DNA of 28,708 nucleotides from JBOFDK01 sp051650305 (GCA_051650305.1 JBOFIT010000013.1:1-28708); one strand, 5' to 3'. Counted from the first letter of the stretch, positions 1 through 8,544 are shown. Numbers and translations: made by a program. Notes: generated from the letters alone by a model not told the origin.

Positions 1-93
1 TTTTTTAATGTTTGCTGCATTTAATGTAAGTGCACTTGTACCAACAAGTAATGCTGCTACTAATGCTACTCTTTTTTTGAGAGTATTTTTCAT
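1..93 (-). CDS. Secreted protein of unknown function, N-terminal part only
   Basis: Only the first 31 codons are in the window; the gene continues beyond position 1. The ATG (complement of 91-93) is preceded by GGAGG (complement of about 102-107) at a good distance. The visible peptide starts MKNTLKKR, followed by an Ala/Leu/Val-rich hydrophobic stretch to about residue 24 and an Ala-Ala near residues 27-28. This is a typical Sec signal peptide, so the product is exported. There is no lipobox cysteine in the visible part. It lies downstream of another secreted-protein gene on the same strand but has its own good promoter, so it may be a separate unit. The mature protein cannot be identified from what is present. 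Confidence 0.6.
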   Translation of the reverse strand, partial: MKNTLKKRVALVAALLVGTSALTLNAANIKK

Positions 94-135
94 ATGTATG
101 TCCTCCAGTTTATTAGTAAAATTTTCCTTAAACTT

Positions 136-164
136 AGTATACAAAAGAGGACAATAAAATTCAA
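136..164 (-). promoter_or_regulatory. Sigma-A-type promoter for the secreted protein gene at 1-93
   Basis: On the minus strand TTGAAT (complement of 159-164) is followed after exactly 17 bases by TATACT (complement of 136-141). It is about 43 bases upstream of the start codon of the partial gene at 1-93. Confidence 0.6.
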
Positions 165-201
165 TTAAACTTATGAAAATTAATTTATTTGTAACAAAAA
201 A

Positions 202-627
202 TCACTTTATGTCTAATTTACCGTCTTTATAAGTGAAAGTATAAGTAGGTGTTTGGGCATCGTCCTTGATAATCACACCAGATACTTCCACTTCTTTTTT
301 CAGTGATTTGGTAATTTGACCAATGATATCAGATAGCATTTTATTTAAATCTTCAGAAGAAATCTTAGCAAATTTCTTAGCGTCTTTTTGATCATACTCT
401 AGTGCTAAGAAGACTTTGCCGTCATGATACACGATTTCAAAATCCCAGTCTACTTTGTATTGCTTGTCGAAATCCTTCTCTAGTTTATCTTCAAGTTGGT
501 CTAGGGTATAGCTAATACCTAAAGGTTGCTCAGACTGAGGTGTAGGTTGGGTTGCATAAGTAAGAGGAGCCAGCGCCATACTAAAAGCTAGAGTTAAAAT
601 AAGACCATGTTTCTTTGTAAAATACAC
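202..627 (-). CDS. Secreted protein of unknown function, 141 aa
   Basis: The start is a GTG (complement of 625-627) behind a GGAGG ribosome site (complement of about 636-640); no ATG with a ribosome site lies nearby. The N-terminus has basic residues, then a hydrophobic core (LILTLAFSMALAP) and a probable cleavage near the Ala-Thr at residues 25-26, so it should be exported. The mature part is about 115 residues, Lys/Asp/Glu-rich and soluble. It has alternating beta and helix-like segments (WDFEIVYHDGKVFLALEY, then a helix around KISSEDLNKMLSDIIG, then beta segments ending in TYTFTYKDGKLDIK). The pattern could be a small alpha/beta fold of the PepSY or cystatin-like kind, but I recognise no family. 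It is divergent from uvrC, with a palindrome between them. Confidence 0.6.
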   Translation of the reverse strand: MYFTKKHGLILTLAFSMALAPLTYATQPTPQSEQPLGISYTLDQLEDKLEKDFDKQYKVDWDFEIVYHDGKVFLALEYDQKDAKKFAKISSEDLNKMLSDIIGQITKSLKKEVEVSGVIIKDDAQTPTYTFTYKDGKLDIK

Positions 628-656
628 AATAAGATACCTCCAAAATAAAAGAATAT

Positions 657-671
657 GGTTTCAATGAAACC
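657..671. promoter_or_regulatory. 15-bp perfect palindrome in the divergent region before uvrC
   Basis: GGTTTCA-A-TGAAACC is a perfect 7+1+7 inverted repeat. It lies 30-44 bases upstream of the GTG start of the secreted-protein gene at 202-627 and about 100 bases upstream of uvrC. There is no T-run after it on either strand, so it is not a terminator. Its symmetry and position suit a protein-binding operator for the minus-strand gene. The binding protein is unknown. Confidence 0.35.
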
Positions 672-706
672 TATAAATAGTTTGGAAAAAAACACTTAGA
701 ATATGC

Positions 707-735
707 TGGGAAATACTGCTAAACTCGTATATACT
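707..735 (+). promoter_or_regulatory. Possible uvrC promoter
   Basis: TATACT (730-735) is a good -10 about 38 bases before the uvrC ATG. The best -35 at 17 bases is TGGGAA (707-712), which is weak. No GAAC-N4-GTTC type SOS box is visible here, so the sequence gives no sign of LexA control of uvrC. Confidence 0.35.
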
Positions 736-772
736 AAAATAAAAGCAGACTGAAGAAAGGGGCTGGCGACAG

Positions 773-2608
773 ATGTTTGATATTAAAGAAGAGTTAAAGA
801 AATTGCCGAACTTACCAGGTGTGTATCTGATGAAGAATGATTTAGATCAGATTATTTATGTGGGGAAAGCCGTTAATCTAAAAAATAGAGTGAAACAATA
901 TTTTCAGCAATCCAAGGGGCATTCAGTAAAGACCATTCGTCTTGTGGAGCAGATTAAAAGTTTTGAGTACATCGTTACCTCCACAGAAGTGGAAGCTTTG
1001 GTGTTGGAGTGCAACCTTATCAAAAAATACCATCCAAAGTACAATATCCGACTCAAAGATGATAAACATTATCCGTATATTAAAGTTGATGTACAGATGG
1101 CTTATCCAAAAGTAAGTGTTGTAAGAACGATGAGAAAAGACGGCGCCAAGTATTTTGGACCGTATACAGATGTACAAGCTATGTGGGAGCTTATAGAAAT
1201 CATTAAAAAAACATGGCAACTGCGTACATGTGCTAGAAATTTACCAAAGGATATAGGTAAAGAAAGAGCGTGCTTGAATCATCATATCGGACAATGTAGT
1301 GGACCTTGTATTGATGCAATCTCAAAACAAGCATACGGTGAAATGATAGAGGAAGTAGTAGGCTTTTTAAGTGGCAAGTATAAAGAAACGATTAAGCTTC
1401 TAGAATCTCAGATGCAAGAAGCATCAGAAGAACTTCAGTTTGAGAAGGCAGCCATTTTAAGAGATCAAATAGGTGCTATTAAGCGCATCGAACATAAGCA
1501 AGCGGCAAGTAGTAGCAGTATGGAAGACCAAGATATTCTGGCATTTGGTCGTAGTGAAAAAGACGTGCTGATGCAAGTTTACTTTGTAAGACAGGGTAAA
1601 CTTGTAGGGAGAGAGCACTTTTTAATACCAGAAACAGAAGGGGAGCAGATTGAGAGTATCTTTAGAGATTTTATTCTTCAGTTTTATGCAGAAGCAACCC
1701 TTATCCCAAAAGAAATCATCGTAGAGAAAGTACCCGATGAGTATGAGGTGTTAGAGTCTTACTTAGCAAACAAAAAAGGAAGTAAGGTAAAGCTTGTCCT
1801 TCCACAGAAAGGGCATAAGCATCAACTTCTAGAGTTAGCAAGCAAGAATGCCTATATTACCCTTAGTCAATTTGGTGACCAGATTCGCCAGCAAGAGCAG
1901 AAGGTAAAGTCAGCATTAGGCGAATTACAGGAAGCCTTACAAGGGCGTGTCTATCCAACGCGTATTGAAGCGTACGATATTTCAAATACCCAAGGGGTAC
2001 AATCAGTAGGTGCAATGATTGTTTTTGAAGAAGGTAAGCCAAAGCGCAGTGACTACCGCAAATTCAAAATCAAAAGTGTCATGGGGCCTAATGATTACGG
2101 CAGTATGGAAGAAGTATTAGACAGACGTCTAGCAAGACTTGTGCAAAATGAAGGTGAAGATAGCTTTACGAAGAAGCCAGACCTTATTTTAATGGATGGT
2201 GGTAAAGGACAGGTGAGTGTAGCACAGAAGATTGTGGACAAGTACAAGTTAGATATCACCATATGTGGTATGGTAAAGGATGATAAGCACCGTACGAGAG
2301 GACTGCTTTATGCAGGTGAAGAAGTGCTTCTAGATAAAAGAAGTGAGAGCTTTAAACTCATCACCCGTATACAAGACGAAGTCCATCGCTTTGCCATTGA
2401 ATACCACAAAAAATTAAGAAGTAAAGCACAGGTGCAATCAGTGCTAGACGACATTAAAGGTGTAGGAAAAGAACGTAAGAAAAAGCTCATTATGCATTTT
2501 AAAAGTGTGGAGAAATTAAGACAAGCATCTCTAGAAGAAATAGAAAGTGTAGAAGGCATTCCAAGTGAAGTAGCTACCAACATTTATCAGTTTTTTCACA
2601 AATCATAA
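773..2608 (+). CDS. uvrC: UvrABC system protein C (excinuclease subunit)
   Basis: UvrC makes the dual 3' and 5' incisions around DNA lesions after UvrA/UvrB damage recognition. At 611 aa it is full length. The order of domains is standard. An N-terminal GIY-YIG nuclease is seen as GVY (16-18) and YVG (29-31). A cysteine cluster (C153, C167, C175, C179) fits the iron-sulfur site of the family. A UVR motif follows around 205-240 (QMQEASEELQFEKAAILRDQ), then an RNase H-like nuclease half with IEAYDISNTQG and ILMDGGKGQ, and a C-terminal helix-hairpin-helix pair near 555-611 (DDIKGVGKERKKKL, SVEGIPSEVA). The ATG is preceded by AAAGGGG about 10 bases upstream. No terminator follows, but hprK has its own promoter 29-70 bases downstream of the stop. 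Confidence 0.97.
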   Translation: MFDIKEELKKLPNLPGVYLMKNDLDQIIYVGKAVNLKNRVKQYFQQSKGHSVKTIRLVEQIKSFEYIVTSTEVEALVLECNLIKKYHPKYNIRLKDDKHYPYIKVDVQMAYPKVSVVRTMRKDGAKYFGPYTDVQAMWELIEIIKKTWQLRTCARNLPKDIGKERACLNHHIGQCSGPCIDAISKQAYGEMIEEVVGFLSGKYKETIKLLESQMQEASEELQFEKAAILRDQIGAIKRIEHKQAASSSSMEDQDILAFGRSEKDVLMQVYFVRQGKLVGREHFLIPETEGEQIESIFRDFILQFYAEATLIPKEIIVEKVPDEYEVLESYLANKKGSKVKLVLPQKGHKHQLLELASKNAYITLSQFGDQIRQQEQKVKSALGELQEALQGRVYPTRIEAYDISNTQGVQSVGAMIVFEEGKPKRSDYRKFKIKSVMGPNDYGSMEEVLDRRLARLVQNEGEDSFTKKPDLILMDGGKGQVSVAQKIVDKYKLDITICGMVKDDKHRTRGLLYAGEEVLLDKRSESFKLITRIQDEVHRFAIEYHKKLRSKAQVQSVLDDIKGVGKERKKKLIMHFKSVEKLRQASLEEIESVEGIPSEVATNIYQFFHKS

Positions 2609-2614
2609 AGAGTC

Positions 2615-2643
2615 TTTTAACCTATTCAAATAAATGCTATAAT
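2615..2643 (+). promoter_or_regulatory. hprK promoter with extended -10
   Basis: TATAAT (2638-2643) is preceded by TGC (2635-2637), an extended -10 element. The -35 is weak (TTTTAA at 2615-2620, 17-base spacer). It sits 41 bases before the chosen hprK start, in the gap after uvrC. Confidence 0.6.
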
Positions 2644-2684
2644 GAAACAACATATTGTATACAAAGAGAGAAAGGACTGAAGAG

Positions 2685-3626
2685 ATGTATTCAGTTAAAG
2701 TGAGTAAGCTAGTAGAGCATTTTGATTTAGAACCTTTAACGCCTAGCGTGCCTTATGAAGATCGTACGATTACAGAATCAGATGTAAATAGACCAGCATT
2801 ACAATTAGCGGGCTTCTTTGATTATTTTGATCCTACAAGATTACAAATCATAGGTAAAGTAGAACACACATATTTAGAAAAAATGTCCGATAGTGACAGA
2901 GATAAATGTATTGAACGACTTTTTAGTTACAACGAAATCCCTTGCATCGTCATTTGTAGAGAGGAGATAGTGCCTTTTACAAAGACTTTAGAATGTGCAG
3001 AAAAGAATGGGATTCCAGTCTTTAAGACCAATGACTCTACCACAAGTTTCCTTGCAGAAGTGAATCGCTGGCTACATGTGGAGTTAGCACCACGTATTTC
3101 CATGCATGGTGTATTGGTAGATATTTATGGAGAAGGGGTTCTTATTACAGGAGAAAGTGGTATCGGTAAAAGTGAAACGGCTCTAGAACTTGTACGTAGA
3201 GGGCATCGTCTTGTAGCAGATGATGCAGTAGAAATCAAGCGTGTATCTGGAACGACACTACTTGGAACTGCGCCAGAAGTTATTCGCCACTTTATTGAGG
3301 TGCGAGGCATTGGTATCGTAGATATCAAGCAAATATTCGGGGTAGGTTCAGTTAAAGAAATGAAAAACATTGACCTCGTTATCAAGCTAGAGTTATGGGA
3401 TCAGAAAAAACAATACGACAGATTAGGTCTTAGTAATGAATACACAGATATTCTAGGCATTAATGTGGTAAGTCATTCGATTCCGATTCGTCCAGGACGT
3501 AATATTGCCATTATATGTGAGACGGCTGCCGTAAACTTCAGACAAAAGAAAATGGGTTATAATGCAGCTGAGGCACTTAATGAAAGAGTAATGAACAACC
3601 TACAAAATAATTGGAACAATCAATAG
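2685..3626 (+). CDS. hprK: HPr kinase/phosphorylase
   Basis: HprK phosphorylates and dephosphorylates Ser46 of HPr (and Crh where present), which controls CcpA-dependent carbon catabolite repression. I chose the ATG at 2685 (313 aa) because GAAAGGA lies 8 bases upstream. The longer frame from a TTG at 2655 would run through that ribosome site and is rejected. Residues 1-130 form the N-terminal domain. The C-terminal kinase domain has His141 (HGVLVDIYG), the P-loop GESGIGKS (156-163), the Asp pair in VADDAVEI (179-180) and the HprK signature EVRGIGIVDIKQIFG (from 205). The positions agree with the Bacillus enzyme (His140, Lys161). Glucokinase follows 11 bases downstream, so the two are almost surely co-transcribed, linking catabolite control to glucose phosphorylation. 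Confidence 0.97.
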   Translation: MYSVKVSKLVEHFDLEPLTPSVPYEDRTITESDVNRPALQLAGFFDYFDPTRLQIIGKVEHTYLEKMSDSDRDKCIERLFSYNEIPCIVICREEIVPFTKTLECAEKNGIPVFKTNDSTTSFLAEVNRWLHVELAPRISMHGVLVDIYGEGVLITGESGIGKSETALELVRRGHRLVADDAVEIKRVSGTTLLGTAPEVIRHFIEVRGIGIVDIKQIFGVGSVKEMKNIDLVIKLELWDQKKQYDRLGLSNEYTDILGINVVSHSIPIRPGRNIAIICETAAVNFRQKKMGYNAAEALNERVMNNLQNNWNNQ

Positions 3627-3637
3627 GAGGGGAAGTT

Positions 3638-4591
3638 ATGTATTATATTGGTGTGGATTTAGGCGGAACGACAGTGAAGGTGGGACTAATTAATGAGAGT
3701 TATACAATCATAGATAAGATGGTAGCACCTACAGGAAATGAACGTTCATCAGAAGAAGTACTTAAGGATATGGCAATGCTTTGTAAAGCCATTATGGAAA
3801 AGCATGGTTTAGAGGAAAAAGAAGTACACTCTATCGGGATTGGTTGCCCAGGTATCGCTTCTCCAAAAGAAGGAATCATCCATTTCTCAAGCAACCTTAA
3901 CTTTGACGAAGTCAATGTAAGACAAGAAATTCAAAAATACATCAACCTAGATGTGTATGTAGACAATGATGCAAACTGTGCAGCGCTTGGCGAAGTTATT
4001 TGTGGGGCTGCAAAAGGTGAAGAGGATGTAGTCGTTGTAACACTTGGTACAGGTGTAGGTGGTGGTATCATTATGGGTGGTAAAGTATATGGTGGTGCTT
4101 TCTGCGGTGCAGGTGAAATCGGACACCATATCATTGCATTAGATGGGCACCCATGTGGATGTGGTAGAAAAGGATGCTGGGAACAGTATGCTTCAGCTAC
4201 AGCACTCATTCGTGATGCAAAAGCTATGGCTAAGGCAAATCCACACACACAGATGGTAGCGTTAGCAAAAGATGGGGACTTAGAAAACATCAACGCAAAA
4301 GTGGTATTTGATGCAGCACAAGCGGGAGACAGCATTGCGATGGAAGTACTTGATCAGTACTTTAAGTATATAGCTCATGGGGTTACAAATGTGATTAATA
4401 TGATGCAACCAGGCATGATTGTTATTGGCGGTGGTATGAGTGCTCAAAAAGAGAACTTAACTATTCCAGTAACAAAGTATGTACAAGAGCAAATGTACGG
4501 GGGACTCAAACTACAAACTAAAATTGAAGCTGCTATTTTAGGTAATGATGCAGGTATCATTGGTGCAGCCTTAGTAGGTACACGTTTATAA
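3638..4591 (+). CDS. glcK: ROK-family glucokinase
   Basis: Predicted to phosphorylate glucose to glucose-6-phosphate with ATP. The start is the ATG at 3638 (317 aa) with AGGAGGGG just upstream; an earlier TTG at 3611 overlaps hprK and lacks a ribosome site. The sequence has the N-terminal phosphate-binding loop DLGGTTVKVG (7-16), catalytic Asp111 in VDNDANCAALGE, the glycine-rich LGTGVGGG (136-143), and the ROK zinc signature with a His near 163-164 followed by CGCGRKGC (173-180) and Glu182. All key residues are intact and the length is normal. The protein has no N-terminal helix-turn-helix, so it is a kinase and not a ROK repressor. It is the last gene of the hprK unit and is followed by a strong hairpin terminator. 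Confidence 0.92.
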   Translation: MYYIGVDLGGTTVKVGLINESYTIIDKMVAPTGNERSSEEVLKDMAMLCKAIMEKHGLEEKEVHSIGIGCPGIASPKEGIIHFSSNLNFDEVNVRQEIQKYINLDVYVDNDANCAALGEVICGAAKGEEDVVVVTLGTGVGGGIIMGGKVYGGAFCGAGEIGHHIIALDGHPCGCGRKGCWEQYASATALIRDAKAMAKANPHTQMVALAKDGDLENINAKVVFDAAQAGDSIAMEVLDQYFKYIAHGVTNVINMMQPGMIVIGGGMSAQKENLTIPVTKYVQEQMYGGLKLQTKIEAAILGNDAGIIGAALVGTRL

Positions 4592-4607
4592 CCCATCAAG
4601 TAAGAGA

Positions 4608-4636
4608 AGCTGTCACATAAGTGACAGCTATTTTTT
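4608..4636 (+). terminator. Intrinsic terminator after glucokinase
   Basis: AGCTGTCAC (4608-4616), loop ATAA, GTGACAGCT (4621-4629), then A and TTTTTT (4631-4636). It is a perfect 9-bp stem with a U-run. Only 32 bases separate its end from the next start codon, and I see no promoter in them, so it may act as an attenuator for the exporter genes. Confidence 0.85.
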
Positions 4637-4668
4637 AAGTAACAACGTCTAAAAGGGGGATGACTTAA

Positions 4669-6417
4669 ATGAATAAGAAAAGTATATTAAAGCAATACAT
4701 AGGTAGGTACAAATGGTCGTATTTGATAGGGATTATAACCTTACTCGTTGTAGACTATGTTCAAATGTTTGTACCGCAGGTTATTGGGCATATTACAGAT
4801 GGTATTCGTGATGGAAGTATGGCCAGTGAGGGGATTTTGACACTGGTTGTAGGCCTCATAGGGATAGTCATCGTACTGGCTATCGGACGTATATGCTGGC
4901 GCTATTTCATCATAGGAACAGCTAGAAAAATAGAAAAAGGTATACGAAAGAATTTATTTGAAAAATGGGTAGGCTTGGATGTACCTTATTTCAATCAAAA
5001 TAAAACTGGAAACTTAATGGCTTATGCTACCAATGATTTAAATGCTATTCGTATGATGGTAGGAAATGGTGTCGTTATTATCTTTGATGCTGTTATTATG
5101 ACTGTCATGGTTATTGTGCAAATGGCACTTTTTGTAGATATAAAACTAACACTTATTGCGATTATTCCGATGCCACTTATTGCATTAAGTACGTATTATT
5201 TTGGTAAGCGTATTCGTGCGCGTTTTGATAAGAAGCAGCAAGCTTTTGCCAAGTTATCAGACAAAGTACAGGAATCTTTCTCAGGGATTAAAGTTATCAA
5301 ATCTTTCGTACAAGAATACTACGATATGAAAGATTTTGAAGCCATTAGTAAAGATAACTATCATAAAAATCTCCATCTCACACGTCTATCAGCAGTGCTC
5401 AATCCGTTGATGACTTTATTGGTAGGCTGTAGCTTACTCATATCCATCGGATATGGTGGGTACTTAACGATGATTAATACCATTACTTTAGGTGAGTTTG
5501 TGGCATTTAATCAATACATCATGATGCTTAGCTGGCCGATGATGGCGATTGCTATGGGGATTAATGTATTTGCACAAGGAAGTGCTTCACTTAAGCGTAT
5601 CCAAGGCGTATTAGATGAAGTACCTAGTGTACAAGATGAAGCAAATGCGAAAGAACTTCAAAAGGTAGAAGGGCACATTCGTATCGACAACCTGAGCTTT
5701 GATTTCCCAGATAATCATCAGACAGCTTTAGAAAATATAAGTATAGAAGTAGAAGCGGGGCAAACATTAGCAGTACTTGGACGTACAGGAAGTGGTAAGT
5801 CTACTTTAGTGAATCTTCTCTTACGTCTTTATAACAGTCCTGAAGGCAGTATCATGTTAGATGGCCAAGACATTATGAAAGCGACGTTACAAAGTGTACG
5901 TAGAAATATTGCTTATGTACCACAGGATAACTTCTTGTTCAGTGATACAGTAGGAAAAAATATCGCCTTTGGTATGGATGAAGTATCTGACGAACAAATA
6001 AAAGCAGCGGCAGAAAAAGCCAATGTACATAATAATATTGTGGACTTCCCACTACAGTATGAAACCGTAGTAGGGGAGCGAGGGACGACTTTATCAGGTG
6101 GTCAAAAACAACGTGTATCCATAGCACGTGCGTTGATATTAGATGCACCCGTTCTTATATTAGATGATTCATTATCAGCAGTAGATACAAAGACAGAAGA
6201 GAAAATCTTAGGGAATTTACGAACTGTACGTCAAGGTAAGACGAATATTATCATTGCGCATCGTATCTCAACAGTGCGTCATGCAGATAAAATCGTGGTA
6301 CTTGAGAATGGTAAAATCGTAGAGGTTGGAAACCATGAGACACTTCTTGCCAAAGAAGGTATTTATGCAGAGATGAATAATCAACAAAAGCTTGAAGAAG
6401 CCATACATGAAGCGTAG
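4669..6417 (+). CDS. Heterodimeric ABC exporter half, degenerate-site subunit (BmrC-like)
   Basis: A half-transporter of the multidrug/lipid exporter type: an N-terminal six-helix membrane domain (about 1-320) and a C-terminal ATPase. Visible motifs are Walker A GRTGSGKS (371-378), Q-loop in YVPQDNFLF, canonical signature LSGGQ (475-479), Walker B VLILD (495-499) and H-loop His531. The residue after Walker B is Asp500 instead of the catalytic Glu. That substitution marks the subunit that forms the degenerate nucleotide site in heterodimeric exporters such as BmrC/BmrD or TM287/288. The ATG has AAGGGGG about 9 bases upstream. The partner gene follows after 13 bases. The substrate cannot be told from sequence; drugs, lipids or peptides are all possible. 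Confidence 0.9.
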   Translation: MNKKSILKQYIGRYKWSYLIGIITLLVVDYVQMFVPQVIGHITDGIRDGSMASEGILTLVVGLIGIVIVLAIGRICWRYFIIGTARKIEKGIRKNLFEKWVGLDVPYFNQNKTGNLMAYATNDLNAIRMMVGNGVVIIFDAVIMTVMVIVQMALFVDIKLTLIAIIPMPLIALSTYYFGKRIRARFDKKQQAFAKLSDKVQESFSGIKVIKSFVQEYYDMKDFEAISKDNYHKNLHLTRLSAVLNPLMTLLVGCSLLISIGYGGYLTMINTITLGEFVAFNQYIMMLSWPMMAIAMGINVFAQGSASLKRIQGVLDEVPSVQDEANAKELQKVEGHIRIDNLSFDFPDNHQTALENISIEVEAGQTLAVLGRTGSGKSTLVNLLLRLYNSPEGSIMLDGQDIMKATLQSVRRNIAYVPQDNFLFSDTVGKNIAFGMDEVSDEQIKAAAEKANVHNNIVDFPLQYETVVGERGTTLSGGQKQRVSIARALILDAPVLILDDSLSAVDTKTEEKILGNLRTVRQGKTNIIIAHRISTVRHADKIVVLENGKIVEVGNHETLLAKEGIYAEMNNQQKLEEAIHEA

Positions 6418-6430
6418 GGGGGAGAGGAAA

Positions 6431-8479
6431 ATGAAGGATAAAGACAGTAAATTAATGAGACGTTTACTTACCTATGCAAAACCGTATAAATGGTGGTTTG
6501 CATTAGTACTTTGCTTTATGCTGATAGCAACAGCAGCAGATCTTATGAAACCAAGACTTATAGGAAGTGCGGTAGACTTATTTACAGAGGGTTATAGAAC
6601 ACCGTTTGTAGAAAAGACAACAGGACAGACTGTTGCATTTGACGGGAAGACTTTAGGGCAGCTTACAGCAGAAGACCAAGTGGACACTGTGTATCAAATG
6701 ATTCAGTATAAAGATTACTATTACTGGCTAGAACAGATGCCACTAGAAGATGCGAAAGGCTTACTAGGCCTTGCACCAGCAGAGTTTAGTAAGTGTATAA
6801 CCGTCGTAGAAGATGGTGTACAAGTACAGATGGGCGATGCAAGTTATCATGGACGTGCATTAGCACAAGATGAGTTAAAAGTACTACGTAGTCTTAATAT
6901 GACACCACTCTTTAAAATAGGAGCCACGTTCTTCGGGGTATTATTAGTCAGCTTCGTATTAGTATACCTTCAAGTGTTGGTATTACAACACGTAGGTCAA
7001 AAAATCATCTTAGCGATTCGCCAAGAAATCTATGAAAAAATGCTGAACTTACCGTTTAGATTTTATCACAATAACCCTATAGGTAAGCTTGTGACACGTG
7101 TCACCAATGATACCGAAACGTTAAATGAAATGTACACCAGCGTACTGGTAAACTTACTTAAGCAAGGCTTTTTCATTGTAGGGGTTATGGTCATGATGCT
7201 ACAAACCCATGTACCAACAGCAGTGTTCGTACTCTGTATCATGCCACTGATTATCATTGCTACAATTATCTTTAAATACATATCACGTAAAGCGTACCGA
7301 GAAGTACGTAATAAACTGACAGAAATGAATACTTTCTTAGCAGAGCATTTATCAGGGATGCGTATCATCCAAATCTTCACACGAGAAAAAGCAAAAGTTC
7401 AAAAAATGTCCGATATTAATGATGAACTTTATAAAGCAGGAATGAAAGAACTTATAGCGTTTACTTTGTTTAGACCCTTTATATTCTTCCTCTCTTATAT
7501 AGGAATAGGTGGGGTACTACTTATCGGTGGGCATAGTGTACTAGCAGGAACCATGTCTGTGGGAGCACTTGTCATCATGGTATCTTACACCAAAGATTTC
7601 TTCGCACCTATTGAAGAACTTGCAGAGAACTTTAATGTATTGCAATCAGCTTTTGCATCAGCTGAAAAAATCTTCAGCATACTCGATGAGGAAAATGAAA
7701 TTATAGATGGCATAACACCTGTGGAAGGTGATGTGTTTAAAGGAAGTATTGAATTTAAGAATGTATGGTTCGCTTATGAAGGCGAAGATTGGATCTTAAA
7801 AGATGTATCATTCAAGATAGAGTCAGGTCAGAAAGTAGCCTTTGTCGGTGCGACTGGAGCAGGAAAAACATCTATATTAAGTTTGATTTGTAGGTATTAT
7901 GATATCCAAAAAGGGGAAATACTTATAGATGGGAAGCCAATTGCCGACTACCGCATCGCTGATTTACGTAAGCAAATTGGGCAAGTCTTACAAGACGTCT
8001 TCTTATTTACAGGAGATATCAAAAGTAATATTCGCTTAGGTGAAGAACGTATCGGTATAGAAACAGTTGAAGAAGCAGCCAAGCTTGTCAATGCGGATGG
8101 GTTCATTAAGAAGCTACCACATGGCTATGATGAAGAAGTGATTGAACGTGGAGCAAGCCTTTCAACAGGTCAACGTCAGCTCATATCTTTTGCGAGAGCA
8201 GTCGCTTTTAATCCAAAAATTTTCATACTGGATGAAGCCACAGCGAATATCGATACAGAGACAGAAGGGCTTATCCAAGATGCACTGTACAAGATGATGG
8301 AAGGCCGTACGACACTGATGGTAGCGCACCGTTTATCTACCATTCAGCATGCAGATAATATTATCGTACTACACAAAGGCGTGGTACGAGAGATGGGAGA
8401 CCATCAAGCACTTCTTAGCCAGGAAGGCATTTATTACAATTTGTATCAATTAGCCCTTAAAAGTCAAGTGATGGCATAA
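6431..8479 (+). CDS. Heterodimeric ABC exporter half, catalytic subunit with extracytoplasmic insert (BmrD-like)
   Basis: Partner of the preceding gene, 682 aa from the ATG at 6431 (AGGGGGGAGAGG upstream). An earlier TTG at 6392 lies inside the previous gene and is rejected. After the first membrane helix (about 21-45) there is an insert of roughly 105 residues (about 52-158), largely polar, before the second helix (about 160-186). The chain then follows the usual exporter fold. The ATPase has Walker A GATGAGKT (473-480), signature LSTGQ (577-581; the second G of LSGGQ is intact but the third residue is Thr), Walker B ending in D601 and catalytic E602 (ILDEATANID), and an intact H-loop (VAHRLST). 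The canonical Glu here, paired with the Asp in its partner, gives one active and one degenerate site. An insert at this place is known in B. subtilis BmrD. Confidence 0.9.
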   Translation: MKDKDSKLMRRLLTYAKPYKWWFALVLCFMLIATAADLMKPRLIGSAVDLFTEGYRTPFVEKTTGQTVAFDGKTLGQLTAEDQVDTVYQMIQYKDYYYWLEQMPLEDAKGLLGLAPAEFSKCITVVEDGVQVQMGDASYHGRALAQDELKVLRSLNMTPLFKIGATFFGVLLVSFVLVYLQVLVLQHVGQKIILAIRQEIYEKMLNLPFRFYHNNPIGKLVTRVTNDTETLNEMYTSVLVNLLKQGFFIVGVMVMMLQTHVPTAVFVLCIMPLIIIATIIFKYISRKAYREVRNKLTEMNTFLAEHLSGMRIIQIFTREKAKVQKMSDINDELYKAGMKELIAFTLFRPFIFFLSYIGIGGVLLIGGHSVLAGTMSVGALVIMVSYTKDFFAPIEELAENFNVLQSAFASAEKIFSILDEENEIIDGITPVEGDVFKGSIEFKNVWFAYEGEDWILKDVSFKIESGQKVAFVGATGAGKTSILSLICRYYDIQKGEILIDGKPIADYRIADLRKQIGQVLQDVFLFTGDIKSNIRLGEERIGIETVEEAAKLVNADGFIKKLPHGYDEEVIERGASLSTGQRQLISFARAVAFNPKIFILDEATANIDTETEGLIQDALYKMMEGRTTLMVAHRLSTIQHADNIIVLHKGVVREMGDHQALLSQEGIYYNLYQLALKSQVMA

Positions 8480-8484
8480 ATACA

Positions 8485-8513
8485 TACAAAAAACATCCTA
8501 GAGGTGCTATAAT
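8485..8513 (+). promoter_or_regulatory. Promoter with extended -10 for the YcxB-like gene
   Basis: TGC-TATAAT (8505-8513) is an extended -10. The -35 at 17 bases is weak (TACAAA, 8485-8490). It begins just after the exporter stop codon, so the YcxB-like gene has its own transcription start. No terminator is seen between them. Confidence 0.6.
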
Positions 8514-8544
8514 ACAAAGGAAATAAAAGCAAGAGGTGAAAAAA

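Noticed and set aside
2655..2684. TTG start giving a longer HprK
   Set aside because: The extra 10 codons include the ribosome site for the ATG at 2685, whose product matches the family start and catalytic numbering.
3931..4335. Long minus-strand open frame opposite the glucokinase gene
   Set aside because: It is a low-complexity Pro/Ser/Ala-rich shadow of a conserved coding strand with no ribosome site. The same holds for the other antisense frames inside uvrC, addB, addA and htpG.
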